This document shows positions 37,695 to 50,400 of a stretch of DNA of 64,000 bases, piece after piece. Where the stretch lies: NCBI GenBank assembly GCA_964019695.1, contig OZ026521.1, positions 37,198,939 to 37,262,938 on the forward strand, in the 5' to 3' direction. Every line of letters begins with the position of its first letter. Position 1 is the stretch's first letter. This DNA is from Loripinus fragilis. Lineage: Eukaryota > Mollusca > Bivalvia > Lucinida > Lucinidae. A program made the translations under genes and the position numbers. Under the pieces are notes generated by a model. The model saw only the letters and a list, made by a program, of their open reading frames with translations, searched no databases and was not told where the DNA came from.

Positions 37695-37774
37695 ATGGGC
37701 CGAAATTGACATGGGCCGAAATTGACATGGTCCGAAATTGACATGGGCCGATTTTGTTATGGGCCGAAATGACC
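37695..37774 (+). repeat. 16-bp minisatellite, five units
   Basis: Five consecutive units of ATGGGCCGAAATTGAC with one or two changes in units 3-5. It lies about 600 bases upstream of the RanGAP1 start codon. Hairpin-type sequence of the CAGACGAGCCTGTGC kind is at 37385-37445. Bases 37775-38240 hold nothing else recognised. Confidence 0.85.
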
Positions 37775-38366
37775 CGGAACCCCCTTAGCTATCAAGAAAT
37801 CGTGGATCCACCCCTGTATCCGATTCCACACTGCCAAATATGAAACCATGCACTACTGGATTCCAATGCCAGCAAAAATGTCCCAAATCACTTAAAAATG
37901 GTCGAATGGGACGTAAAGAGCAACATTAACTTCACCCCATCCCACCCACCCGCCATACCACTGAGAGAAACTAAAAACGTTGATTTTTAGTTTAACTCAC
38001 GGAAACTAGATCTAACACAATGCTAATGATAATAACAGTATTCAATTAGCCATTTTGAACATTTATCTGATGTAAGGTAAAAAAAAAAAAGCATTGAAAT
38101 AAATTAATAAATATTGGAAATAATGTTGTATTGTCGCATCCGATCCAACGAAAACATTTGAATTTCCGGTGTTGATCTTAAGATCACGTCTTTGAATTTG
38201 GAATTCCAAGTTCAACCATAGTCCATCTTAAGATCACATAGATTCCAAGATCAGAGCCAACAATATTGCGGGTACCAGCAACTTCGATTTCGAAACTAGG
38301 AGCACGGAATGTAAAAATCTACAACAAACCGACCGAAATTGTGAAATTAGATCATTAGATTTAAAC

Positions 38367-38481
38367 ATGGCAACTTCAGAGGTGGACGATTTGACGAAGA
38401 AACTGGGAGAGACTACTGTAGACTCGAAACATGAACTGAGTTTCAAGGGAAAGGGTTTAAAGTTGGACAAAAAAGACGACG
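38367..38481 (+). CDS. RANGAP1: RanGAP1 exon 1 (start codon)
   Basis: ATG 38367 opens 38 codons ([15 protein letters not shown]..., [17 protein letters not shown]) plus one base, then donor [18 protein letters not shown] matches the first beta-strand region of animal RanGAP1. The leftover G joins CC of exon 2 to make GCC (Ala), giving a continuous [15 protein letters not shown], as expected of the family. Nearby reading frames on the other strand are shadows. The exon is 11.5 kb upstream of exon 2. Confidence 0.9.
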
Positions 38482-41400
38482 GTATGCACGCATTGTCAGC
38501 GCCAAAAATTTAGACCGGCGGTCTCACATTTTCGCGACACAAAGTTACATGTTCGTTACTGGTTTTCATAAGATGACTTGAATTGGACAAATAAAGACAA
38601 GATATTTTCCCTTTTCTCCATAGAACCTAGACAACTCAGCGACAGACAGCTTGGCTTCACGATTTTTGTGATCGTTCGGTGACAGATTTTGAGACTCAGC
38701 AAATTTGGCAACACTTTTGTGCTAAATCAATTGACCTGTAACTGAATACAGCACAACAGCAATCAGAGTTCTCGGAACTGCCGAATCGGGCGTATTTTTA
38801 TGCCAACTTTTGGTTTTGTACTCTGTTTCTGGGTCGGGGATGAAAGCCGAGTGCCAACCTACATAGTTTATTTGGAAATACTTTAATATAGTGGACCTAT
38901 GTGGAATCCTGCCATATAAGAGGATGTGTCGACACTTGTGTGGTCGAATTATATACAACTGTATCTCATCTCCATTTTTAAACTACAATCAATAGGCCTG
39001 GGTCCAAAAATCGTTTGTTATGATCAGTTAAATCGGGCAAGGGTCAGTGTTTTTTCACGGTTGATGTCGGCCATTTCAATGTCTCAATAAAAATGCAAGC
39101 GTCTTTCAAACATGGATCATGTTTTGGGGAGTTATGCTGTAAAACTCCCCAACAGTTATTCGTCTTCTTGAAGATGTATCCATAGACAGGCATCTATAAC
39201 AGAAATGCTGTTTATTCCGTATTGGTTACATTTACGGAATAAAACGCATTTTATATGAAAACATTGTTTTCTTAAGAAATGTGGAATCATCTCTATATAG
39301 AGATGCAACCAGATTTTTGGTCCAGACTGAATAATTGTTTTCTTAGGAAATGTGGAATCATTCTATATAGAGATGCTTCCACATTTCTTGAGAAAACAAT
39401 TATTCAGTCTTGGCCAAAATCTGGTTACATCCCTATATAGAAACGATTCCACATTTCTTAAGAAAACAACTATTCAGTCTGGGCCAAAAATCTGTCACAT
39501 GCATCCACATTTCTTGAGAAGACAATTATTCAGTCTTTGCCAAAAATCTGGTTGCATCTCTATATAGAAATTATTCCACATTTCTTAAGAATACAATGTT
39601 TTTATATCAAAATGCGTTTTTTCCGTCAATGTAACTTATACGGAATAAAGGGTCCGTGTATTCACTGGATCGGACCTAATCACCGGATCTGACCGGATCG
39701 GACCGGATCGGGCCCAAAATTGGCCTATTCCTTTGCTTAACTGATTGTTTTTTCTTTACAAGAATGAATTGCATAAAAGATTATGTATTTAGTGCAATTT
39801 GTATGCACTTGAATATATTAATATTGATATAAACGGCAAAAAAAACCATACTCAACGGACCCTTTTTGCAATGGTCATCTATCAATTCACACCTGTTGTG
39901 TTTTACATAAAATGATATGCGCAGGTCTTTCCTTTGTTCAGTATAGAGAACCAATTTTCCTCCAATTAAAACAAGCCATTTTTGGTACAGACGTCATAAA
40001 TTTGATCCTAAAAATACTTTACAACATAAGATAACTATATCATAGCGTTATTTGACCATTTTTGGGCCCGATCCGGTCAGATAGTAGCTATCGTCTCCGA
40101 CCTTTGATGATCCAGACATCATTATTATGATCATATACATACTTTATAAACATAATAATAATAATAAAAAAAATGTTTTAAAAATGAGCTAAATAGCCAA
40201 TTTCCGGTCAGATTCGGTGATTAGGTCCGATCCGGTGAATACACGGACCGCGGAATAAACAGCATTTCTGTTATCGATGCCCCTCTATGACACGGCACCC
40301 TTTAATCTTGTGAGAGCTACTGGGGAGTTCGCGACAATAGCAAGTGTTATCCAGGCGCTTTTTATCTACTTTTCTAACAAAATGGTCGACTTGTCAACAA
40401 GATTCACAGGAGTGAAGGATTTGTGCATTTTATGATGTGAGAACCTTTTTATTGCAGAAAACACGGAATGGGTATCATTTATAATCATTGCCCAATCGTT
40501 CCAAGACCTGATTTCCAAAGTGCATAATCCCAGAGGCTTGCACGAGTGTTGGAAATGATCATGTACACTGATGCGCGATGAAGCGAAAATTGCGTTGACC
40601 CTTGTGAAGTTTAAAGGCCTCGATATTCACCTTATACGAGAATATAGCTATTATTATTGGTCTTTCTGTGTAGTTAAGATGTCAAAGTTTATTTTGATAC
40701 CACATTAGTATGGATACATCCTCTTATAAGGCAGGATTCCACATAGGTCCACTATATTAAAGTATATCCGTTTATTTTTTCCAATTCATCCTCGGTGGAG
40801 ATTTTTCATAAACATTTTCTATTTAAAATCATCACATAGACTAAAATCTATAAGTGGAACAATAATAATTATAGTAAATAACAATAATTTTGATTTTATT
40901 GCTGGCAGGGGGCCTGAAAGCCACAGCCGAGAGAATCAAGATTTCAGTTGATTTTTATTGGAAATTTGAGAGGTCTACAAGCGAGTTTGGCAATAGTTCT
41001 GAAAATAAAAGATAAGTGAAGAAAAAGTTTAAAGGAATCTTACTTAAAAAATTGTTAATTTCACGAAAATGGTAATTTTCCTAAAGGCCACATCAAGTTC
41101 TATTTATGGACATTTTGAGTAACCTTAATGAAATGGTAATTAAATCCAAATTATTACTATTCATTGTATTATTAATGTTCCACTTATTGCTTTTAGTCTA
41201 TGTGATGATTTTAGATAAAATTTTATTTTGAAAAATCTCCACAGAGGATGATTTTGAAAAATTAGTTATGAAGGTCGGCAGCTCGGCTCGGCAGGGGCTT
41301 TCAGACCCGACCCTGTTTCTGTTCGTTAAGAGACTTCATTCAAACTTGAATATTGTGTCTCTGGTGGCGGTTAAGAAAAGAAAGAGTTGGAAAAATAGGA

Positions 41401-44400
41401 AAGATAGAAATAAAGTCAGAGCTCTCACTAGGATTTTGAAAACAGGAGTCCCAGAGCTCTCTTTTCTAAAAAGTGGGAGTCCCACCATACAAAAGAATAT
41501 AGCCTCCTTCAAAAAATAGGAGTCCCAGCCTAAAAATGGGAGTTCAGAACTGCAAATCAGCAGTTAGTGAGAGCTCTGAAAGTGGATAGAAAAGTAAGAA
41601 AGAAAGGAAAGTTTCCAGCCTGCGTTTTCAGCTCTTCATTGGGTAGTAGACCAATCCGGCTACAGTAACTGCCCCTGGGTATGGTCGCCCAACCGGCACA
41701 GCTCTAAAACCCTCAGACCCTACTTGCAGACTGGCCCCTACCCAGCTTAGAATGAGAGAGATGTCAGCCCCTGCTTGAAGAGTGCCAAGTCAGGGGCCTC
41801 AGCAACTGAGGCTGGTAGTGAATTCCACACAGGTATGGTCCTTGGAAAGAAGCTGTACTTGAAGGTATCCGTCCTTGTGGGGTACTGTCGCAGCTTCTTC
41901 GAGTGGATTGCTCTTGTTCAGGTTGTTGCTGGTGTCAAGTAGGTATCAGCAGGTATGTCAACTAGGTCGTTCATGATCTTGTATATCATTACAAGCTGGA
42001 GTTTGGTCCTTCTCGGCTCTAGCGTCTCCCAATTTAGATCTTGTAGCATATAACTAGTGTTTCCCCCAGCCCCCAAAAAGGGCATGGTAAAGTTTCTAGA
42101 AAAAGGGCACTTTAAGCATGTGACACCAGGCTAAGAGGGCACTTTTGAACGCGTGGCGACAGGCTAAGAGGTCATTTTTTATCGAGGTAACAGGCTAAGA
42201 GGGCACTTTTAAGCCCAAGTTGGAAATTGAAAATGATATTGCCAAATAAATAATTTATTTCCCTCAGCATGATGCAGCTGTTATCTGTCCTTTTTAAATG
42301 AAAACAACACTTATTATTTATACTAATTTTAGAATTTCAAACTGACTGAATGGCAGTTTCTGGACAGCTATTTATGAGCACATACTTATTCTTTTTTATG
42401 CCCCCAAAGGAACTTTGGGAGGCATATAGTAATCGCACTGTCCGTCCGTCCGTCAGTCCGTCAGTCCGTCCGTCCGTCCGTCCGTCCCGCTTTCGTGTCC
42501 GGTCCATATCTCCTATATTCTTTGAGGTAGGAATTCCAAATTTGGTGTGTGGATACATCTTGGGATGGCGGAGTGTCGCGTACCATTTTCGGGTCACTGT
42601 GACCTTGACCTTGACCTCTGACCTAGTTTTTAGAAAAATCGTGTCCGGAGCATATCTCTTATATTATTTGAGGTAGGAATCTCAAATTTGGTGTGTGGAT
42701 GCATCTTGGGGTGATGAAGTGTCGCGTTCCATAATTGGGTCACTGTGACCTTGAACTTGACCTCTGACCTAGTTTCTTGAAAACTGCATTGAGTCTGGTG
42801 TATATCTCCTATATTCTTTGAGATAGGAATTCCAAATTTGGTGTGTAAATGCATCTTTGGATGACGGGGTGTCACATGCCATTTTTGGGTCACTGTGACC
42901 TTGACCTCTGACCTAGTTTTAAGAATTATTGTGTCCAGAGCATATCTCTTATATTCTTTGAGTTAGGAATTCCAAATTTGGTGTGTGGATGCGTCTTGGG
43001 ATAGCGGAGTGTCATGTACCATTTTCGGGTCACTGTGACCTTGACCTTGACCTCTGACCTAGTTTTTAGAATAATCTTGTCCATAGCATATCTCTTATAT
43101 TATTTGAGGTAGGAATCTCAAATTAAGTGTGTGGATGCATCTTGGGATGACGAAGTGTCGGGTACCATAATTGGGTCACTGTGACCTTGACCTCTGACCT
43201 AGTTTTTAGAATAATCTTGTCCATAGCATATCTCTTTAATTATTTGAGGTAGGAATCTCAAATTTGGTGTGTGGATGCATCTTGGGATGACGAAGTGTCG
43301 CGTTCCATAATTGGGTCACTGTGACCTTGAACTTGACCTCTGACCTAGTTTCTTGAAAACTACATTGAGTCTGGTGCATATCTCCTATATTCTTTGAGAT
43401 AGGAACTCCAATTTTGGTGTGTAAATACATCTTGGGATGACAGGGTGTCACATACCATTTTTGGGTCACTGTGACCTTGACCTCTGACCTAGTTTTAAGA
43501 ATTATTGTGTCCCGAGCATATCTCATATATTCCTTGAGTTAGGAATTCCAATTTTGGTGTATGGATGCATCTTGGCATAGGGGAGTGTCATGTACCATTT
43601 TCGGGTCACTGTGACCTTGACCTCTGACCTAGTTTTTAGAATAATCATGTCCAGAGCGTATCTCTTATATTATTTGAGGTAGGAATCTCAAATTTGGTGT
43701 GTGGATGCATCTTGGGATGACGAAGTGTCACTTACCATAATTTAGTCACTGTTACTTTGAACTTGACCTCTGATCTAGTTTCTAGAAACTGGTGCATATC
43801 TCCTATATTCTTTGAAATAGGAATTCCAAATTTGGTATGTAAATGCATCTTGGGATGCCTGAGTGTCACAAACTATTTTTGGGTCACTGTGACCTTGACC
43901 TCTGACCTAGTTTTCAAGAATTATTGTGTCCAGAGCATATCTCCTATATTATTTGATGTAGGAATCCCAAATTTGGGGTGGAGATTCCTCTTGGGATGGC
44001 AGAGTGGTGCATACAATTTTGAGTCATTTTGACCTTGACATTGACTTCTGGCTTCATTTCTAGGTTTTTCTTGCTATATTATAGCTATCTTTCCTCAAAT
44101 GTGTCTTGTGCTAGACCAATTCCTTTGGGGGCATTCGTCACGTGTTTGTGACATTTCTTGTTAATTCTTAAAATTTATCAGAATCACATAATTATGGGAA
44201 TCTTTTTTGCCTTTAAAATCACTCCCTACGTTTTTAACCAGGCTGCCTTTCTTTAGTATTTGTTTTGACAATTTTACTTGTACCTTAAAGTTGATCAGTG
44301 GTTAAGATTCACATTTTATTTTTAATAATTGCTAATTGGGGGTATTGTCATCAAAGTGATGTGTCAAAATTGCCTCAGGTAATTAGTGACCATTGTAAAA

Positions 44401-47400
44401 GGATTAACACTGAGAAAAATATTGTAACAGCAGGTGTCTTCCTTGCTTCTTCAGGCTTCAAACTGAAAAAAACTGTTACTTCCTTAGTTTTTGTCAGATT
44501 CTCATGATTTTTTTACCAAAATGTAGGCCATTATATGTAGTTTTAGAAAAGGGGCATGGCACTGGGAAAAAGGGCATGGCGCTAGAGAAAAGGGGCATGG
44601 CGTGGCGCCATGCTAAAACTGGCTAAGGGAAACACTAATAACACTACTTGTGTTGTGGTATCTATTGGTGCAGTACCTAGCTGATCTTCTTTGAACCATC
44701 TCCAGTTCTTGCTTGGATTGGTCTGTATGAGGACTCCAAATAGAGGCACAATATTCCAGGTGAGGACGGACAAGTGTGACATAGGCTGATGACTTGGTCT
44801 CACGATTATTGATGCGGAGATTCCTTCTCAGAAAACCCAAAACACTGTTTGCTTTCTTTACTGTCCAGTCAATGTGCTCTTTCCAGTCCAGGTTGCTTGA
44901 AAGGTCCACCCCCAAATACTTGGACGTGGTTAGTTCTGCTAGTTCCTGGCCTTTCAGTTTATAGATGGAATTGAGTGGAATCCGCTTCTTGGTTACTCGT
45001 TGCATGTTGCATTTATCTGGGAAGAAGGGCATACCCTATTTTGATTCCCATTGTGCTAGGCTAACGAGGTCCCGCTGAAGTTTTCTGCAATCTTCTGGAG
45101 TCTGTATATTCCGATATACTATGCAGTCATCTGCAAATAGTCTGGTCCTTGATGTAACGCAGTCAGGCAGGTCGTTGATGAACAACAGGAAGAGAAGAGG
45201 GCCAAGCACGGTGCCTTGAGGGACACCGCTTATGACAGGGGCTTTCTCTGACGTTGCTCCATCTACGATGACTTGCTGTGTTCGGCCTGATAGGAAAGAC
45301 TTGATCCATCCATGCGTCTGATCCCTGATTCCGTAGTGGTTGAGCTTCTCCAGAAGTCTCCGATGTGGGACGCGATCAAAGGCCTTGGAGAAGTCGAGGA
45401 TCACAAGGCCCATCTGCCCTGCTGTATCCACTGTCTCAGCAAGCTCATATACTAGTGTCAACAACTGAGTCTCGCAGCTGCGTCTGGCTCTAAAACCGTG
45501 TTGACAATCTGTCAAAATCTTTTGATGCTCCAGATGGCTCAAGACTTTGCTAGTGATTATATGTTCCTGGAGTTTACAACAGAGGCTTGTAAGTGACACA
45601 GGTCGGTAGTTTGATGCCTTGAATCTGTCTCCTTTCTTGAAGATTAGTGAGACATTAGCTGATTTCCAGTCTTCTGGTAGTTCTCCAAGGTCTATGGTCC
45701 TCTGGAATAGCAGGGGTTTCATTAACATTTTTGGCATCCGGGTATCAAGGCAAAGTAGGCGGGTGATTTGACAGTATTTGCCTATAGACTCTATACAAAT
45801 TTATCAAAAATAGCAGGGGAAACATGCCTGAGTAGAAGGGGAAAATCCCTGCCTCCCTCCTCTTAATGAAACCCCTGGAATAGGGTAGTGAGGATTGGAG
45901 AAATCTCTTCGGCCATGTCTCGTATCCTAGCTGGTATCATATCGGGTCCACAAGCTTTGCTTGGGTTGATCTTCTGTAGAAGTTTCTCCACCCCTTCCTT
46001 GGTCACCGTGATATCAGGCATGTGTAGACAGATTCATACTGGTGGTTAAGTATGTTGGCTTTGTCCACAGGGTCTGCGTGCATCTTGCCTCTGTCCTTGA
46101 GTGGTGCAATCCCGCTGTTATCCTTCTTCAGGGACTTTATAAAGGACCAGAAACGCTTCTGCTTCCCCGGTCTGTCGTCAATTTCAGGATCACCAGGGTC
46201 TATCACTTCTTCAACATGCTGCCAGTATGCTTGTCTCTCTGCTCTCTGAATATTTGACTTCATCTTTTTGTAGTTATCTATATCCCTGGATTTTCTAGTA
46301 GCTCTCTGTTTTTTGAAAAGTTTATTACGCTTGCGATGTAAGGCACGAATAGTTTTAGTAATCCAAGGTTTGGGCTTCTTGTCACCACGTACTGTCTTGT
46401 GTGGGATGTATTTCTCCATAAGTCTGTGAATGGTGGTCTTAAAGGATGTCCAGATAGTCTGACTGTCCATTTCTGTTGCCTGCTCATTGATGTCTCTGGC
46501 AAACTCTCGAAATTCCTTCTTGAATCCCTCATAGTCGGCTCGATGGTATTTATACACTGGGCGAGGTGAGGATGACTTTTTAGTTGGTCTCAAGCTGGAC
46601 TCAATAAACACAGCCTCGTGGTCAGAGATCCCAGGTATAACTCGAGTCTGGTTTACTAAGGTGTCGTTGTTTGTCAGGAACAGATCTAGAATGCTGGACT
46701 TGGTCTCTGTTATCCTTGTTGGCTCATCCACCATTTGGTTAAGGAAGGCATCCTTAGCAATGGTCAGTAGCTGCTGGTACTGCGCACCATGGCTGGATAC
46801 GGCACAACACACTCATTTGGCCAGTCAATATCTGCCAGGTTGAAGTCTCCTCCAAGCCAGAGATGGGCACCATTTGAGTAGGTATTCTGGACAGGTACTT
46901 CTGAAGCTGTTCCAGATAGTCAGGTTTCTGCTTATCAGGAGGCTTGTAGAATGACCCTATGTATAAGTCCTTTGAACCTTGTATCTTCACTTTGGCCAAA
47001 ACCAATTCACAGTCTTCCCCCGCTTTCAGTTCCTCTGGTTCCTGGCTTTCATATTCATTGGAGACCAGTAAGAATACTCCACCTCCTTTTCCATCGCTTC
47101 TGTCATTTCTGTAGGAAATATAGTTTCCAGGGAACACTTCTGATGAGCTAATGGATGGTTGAGCCGTGACTCAGAACCGATGACAATATCTGCCTGTGTT
47201 GACTCTATGATTGTCTGAAGTTGTGCAGGTTTGCCTGGAGTTTTAATTGATTGGCAGTTGAGGACAAGGATTCTCAATGGTATATCACTGGTACATTTTC
47301 CTGCTGGGTATTCTAATTTACGCCAAAATATTTTCTCAGTCGGTAACGTGTCTAGCTACATATGCGTATCTGACTGCAGATCCAGGGGTCGCGAGTTCGA

Positions 47401-50400
47401 TCCCGGCCCGGTCCCATACTTTCGTGGAGATTGATCATGAAATTATTTCTACGGTCATTCTCCTCCCTTCCGCTGATTCATTCAAGAAGGGTTGTTGTCA
47501 GTTACAAGCGAAAGTATGTGCACAAATTACTGGTTAACCGCTTGTTCAAGCCTGCCCAGGAAAAAGTGTGGTTAGGTGAACTGACCGTCCCGCAATGACC
47601 ATAGCTGTTGACTTGGGACGTAAAGCAACAAAACCAACCAACCAACCAAAATATTTTCTGCTGACATGTCTCAAACTCATTAAAAACACCTGAAGACAAC
47701 AGCAGGAGTCCATATTTGGTTTCTGCCATAGAAGGTGGTGGCCAATCCGATGCCCCAGGGCTTGTCATAAAATGTCTGAGTTGTTGACAACGCATTTCTC
47801 ACAGCAGTAGGCATGATCACATTTGCTCTCGACCAATCAGAATGTAGCACAGCGACCGCATCTTTATTGACCAGACAATCAATAATTATGCTTATGCAAA
47901 TTTAAGAAGCATGTGGTCCTATTAACACTAGGAGGTCTAGTTGATTTTAATCTTTTTTCTGAGTGCGTGTATACACAAATGATAGTCGGGCATTTGTGAC
48001 TGTCTGTCTCAATCAAATCTTGAAAGGTTTCTATCTTTTTTTGAACTCATGAAATGGCTTCCACAGAGCGATGCTGAAAATATCCATACATCAGTAAACC
48101 GAATAGGATAACGTCCGATAAGGCAAAAGTTCCGAATGAAGTGTCATTAGCGACAAATGAGTGAAGCAATAAATTATCGGACGTTCTTCCAGCAAATTAA
48201 CTATTCTTAAGCTATTAAATGTAAACAAATGACTTTCAGCAAGAAAAAGTCGTTCATTTTAAACCAGGAAATCATCTAGCATGTAGGTAGGAAATCAGAA
48301 TAATCATCTTAATTTTGGAATCGATCGCCGTAAAAAAAAAATGAAAAATAGTTACGAGTAAATGATTGAATTTAGATCTTTACATCTGCAAAAGATCTAT
48401 CTGTCCGTTTGTCTGTCTGTCTGCTTGTAAATTAATAAAACAACTACATGTAACAACAGTTTAAGCTTTTCCTCCTAATAAGGCCAAACATAAGAATATG
48501 TGTTTCAAGGTAAAAAAAAAAAATGTTTCAAGGTACGAGAAATTTTGAAATAGAGAAATTAGCATGTAGATAGGAAAAATATTTTTATGATGAAGAATCA
48601 ATATAGCCAAACTGGGAAACCCCTTCAAAATCCTCTAACAATGGTAAGAAAATATTGTGTGGGGGGTGGGGCAAGGAAAGAGGGCAGACCCGATAACCTG
48701 ATATAAACTTTTATTTTTTGCCTAAAATCTTTTTTTGTTCACAGCTAGTCCTCACAAGGGTTTTGAAATTGCCATTTTGCAGGATAAAAGACATTACATC
48801 TGTAAATAAAACTTTTTCATATTTAGGCTAAAGCTAAAACTCAAACTTTTCCTGGTCAAACTCCAATTTTTCAATTTTGACTCCAACTTTTTCCAGGGAT
48901 GGATTCTATAACTCCTGTTTTCAAAATCCTAGTGAGAACTCTGGCAATTTATGTTATATTTTTGCTTAGCAACAAGCTGATATTTTTCTCTTTACTGAGG
49001 GTAAATATTGTCGAGTGTGTGGAATGCTCATCTTCTAAAACAACTACTGACGCGATCACATTGCAACCATTTCCATACACAAGGGAGTACTAAATTTGAA
49101 ATTTCGGCAATACTATTGCTGTGTATCAGCCTATATAACTGTACAGGCTGCTTCGCGCCTTTGCTTTTCAATTTCTCTAAAGTTTAATAGCTAACTATGC
49201 CACATGCAAAATTTTGGTATTAAGCAATAATTGGTCTTGAAAACCAACTTGTGGTCTTTATTTTGAGTGGCCGCTTAAGACAGGTTTTACTGTAATTGCT
49301 TTGTAAAGTTCCATGGTAAATATATTTTGGAGCCAGGACATGGCCACATTACACTGTGTTATAATGAAGTGTGTTATAAAGGGACCACACTGTCAGGTCC
49401 CCAGATAAGACTGAAAATTACTTTTCTCAATGAAAACATATGTCGTGGGACGTGGGTACTCAATGAGATGGTTCTTTTGAGCACCCAAAACATGTTTAAA
49501 CTGACAGATAAGATAAAAAAAAAAATTTATGCTCAAAATTTTTGCTTCACTTGACCAGTCACCTACAGTGAAACCTGTGTAAAACTGACACTCTCAAAAA
49601 GACAAAAAATTGTTTTTCAAGACTAATAATCACTTAATGCAGGTCAAAAGTATTGCAGAATGATACTTTCGACCTTCATTAAGCTACCATATGTCATAAA
49701 GATCTTTATTTTGTCTATTTTTGAGTGACCATTTTACACAGGTTTTACTGTATGCGATGTACTACGAAAATCTAATGAGCTGGGACCAGGACTTTAGTCA
49801 AGAGTGCATAACGAAAATTTAATAATCTTATTTCTCAACCAAAACATATGTTGTGGGAACTCAAAAGAACCGTCTCAATGAGACGGTTCTTTTGAGCACC
49901 CAAAACATTTGTTTAAGCTGATAGATAAGAAAATAATAACAATTTTATGCTCAAAAATTGCTTTCAAATAGGACCTATGCTTTGTAATATAAAATTCTAA
50001 TGGGCTGACCATTTCTCTATTTACAGCCCAAGTTATTGTTGATGAGATAGAAAAATGTGATACAATGAAGTCTCTCTGCCTAGAAGGAAATACTGTAGGA
50101 GTGGAGGCAGCCGAGGCTATTGCTGGTGCCTTAGAAAAACATCCAGAATTTCAGGTAAGTCCTAAAACAGTTAACTATGTTTATAGGTCAAGAGACTCGA
50201 AAAATCCACTTGTCTGCTCGTATTTACGGGCAAGTGAAACTTTGGATGATTTCCAATATAAATTAATATTTTTCTCCATATTTGCCACGAATTTTTGTGA
50301 TGCAGGGCAAGTGCTTATAGCTTTTGAGATATTTCAAGGCCTGCAAGTTATCTACAGGCATGTATACCTAATATTCTGTCCTAAGGCCTAAATGAAATAT

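Larger units (their letters stand above)
38875..40768. repeat. Outer arms of a large foldback in RanGAP1 intron 1
   Basis: A 55-base arm at 38875-38929 (ACTTTAATATAGTGGACCTA, GTGGAATCCTGCC, AAGAGGATG) is repeated in inverse at 40714-40768 with few changes. The 1.8 kb between them contains further nested inverted repeats. The two arms may be ends of one element or an inverted duplication. Confidence 0.75.
42055..44637. mobile_element. Element with TAGTGTTTCCC ends inside the LINE, 5-bp duplication ATAAC
   Basis: Ends TAGTGTTTCCCCCAGCC and GGCTAAGGGAAACACTA are inverted and flanked by ATAAC (42050-42054, 44638-44642). Subterminal AAGGGCATGG and GGCTAAGAGGGCACTTTT repeats occur at both sides, as in hAT-type subterminal repeats. 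Length 2583, of which 1.7 kb is a further nested element. Relative: 59730-60048. Confidence 0.88.
41590..47820 (-). mobile_element. Non-LTR retrotransposon (LINE) with nested insertions, defective
   Basis: Read on the minus strand: an apurinic endonuclease-like domain from 47277 ([16 protein letters not shown]), a catalytic-type [14 protein letters not shown] in a shifted frame near 46845, linker to 46003, reverse transcriptase 45985-45036 with [42 protein letters not shown] and the FADD box, then the C-terminal domain 45032-44640 continued at 42050-41640 ([22 protein letters not shown]). EN plus FADD-type RT without protease or LTRs points to the Jockey/CR1-like supergroup. Several frameshifts and three insertions (SINE 47337-47645, MITE 45711-45878, element 42055-44637) break it. 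A possible upstream coding remnant lies at 47660-47800. Confidence 0.88.

Noticed and set aside
42350..44032. Several 70-108-codon frames with repeated [16 protein letters not shown] peptides
   Set aside because: They are translations of the 145-bp minisatellite in both directions; the repetition comes from the DNA repeat.
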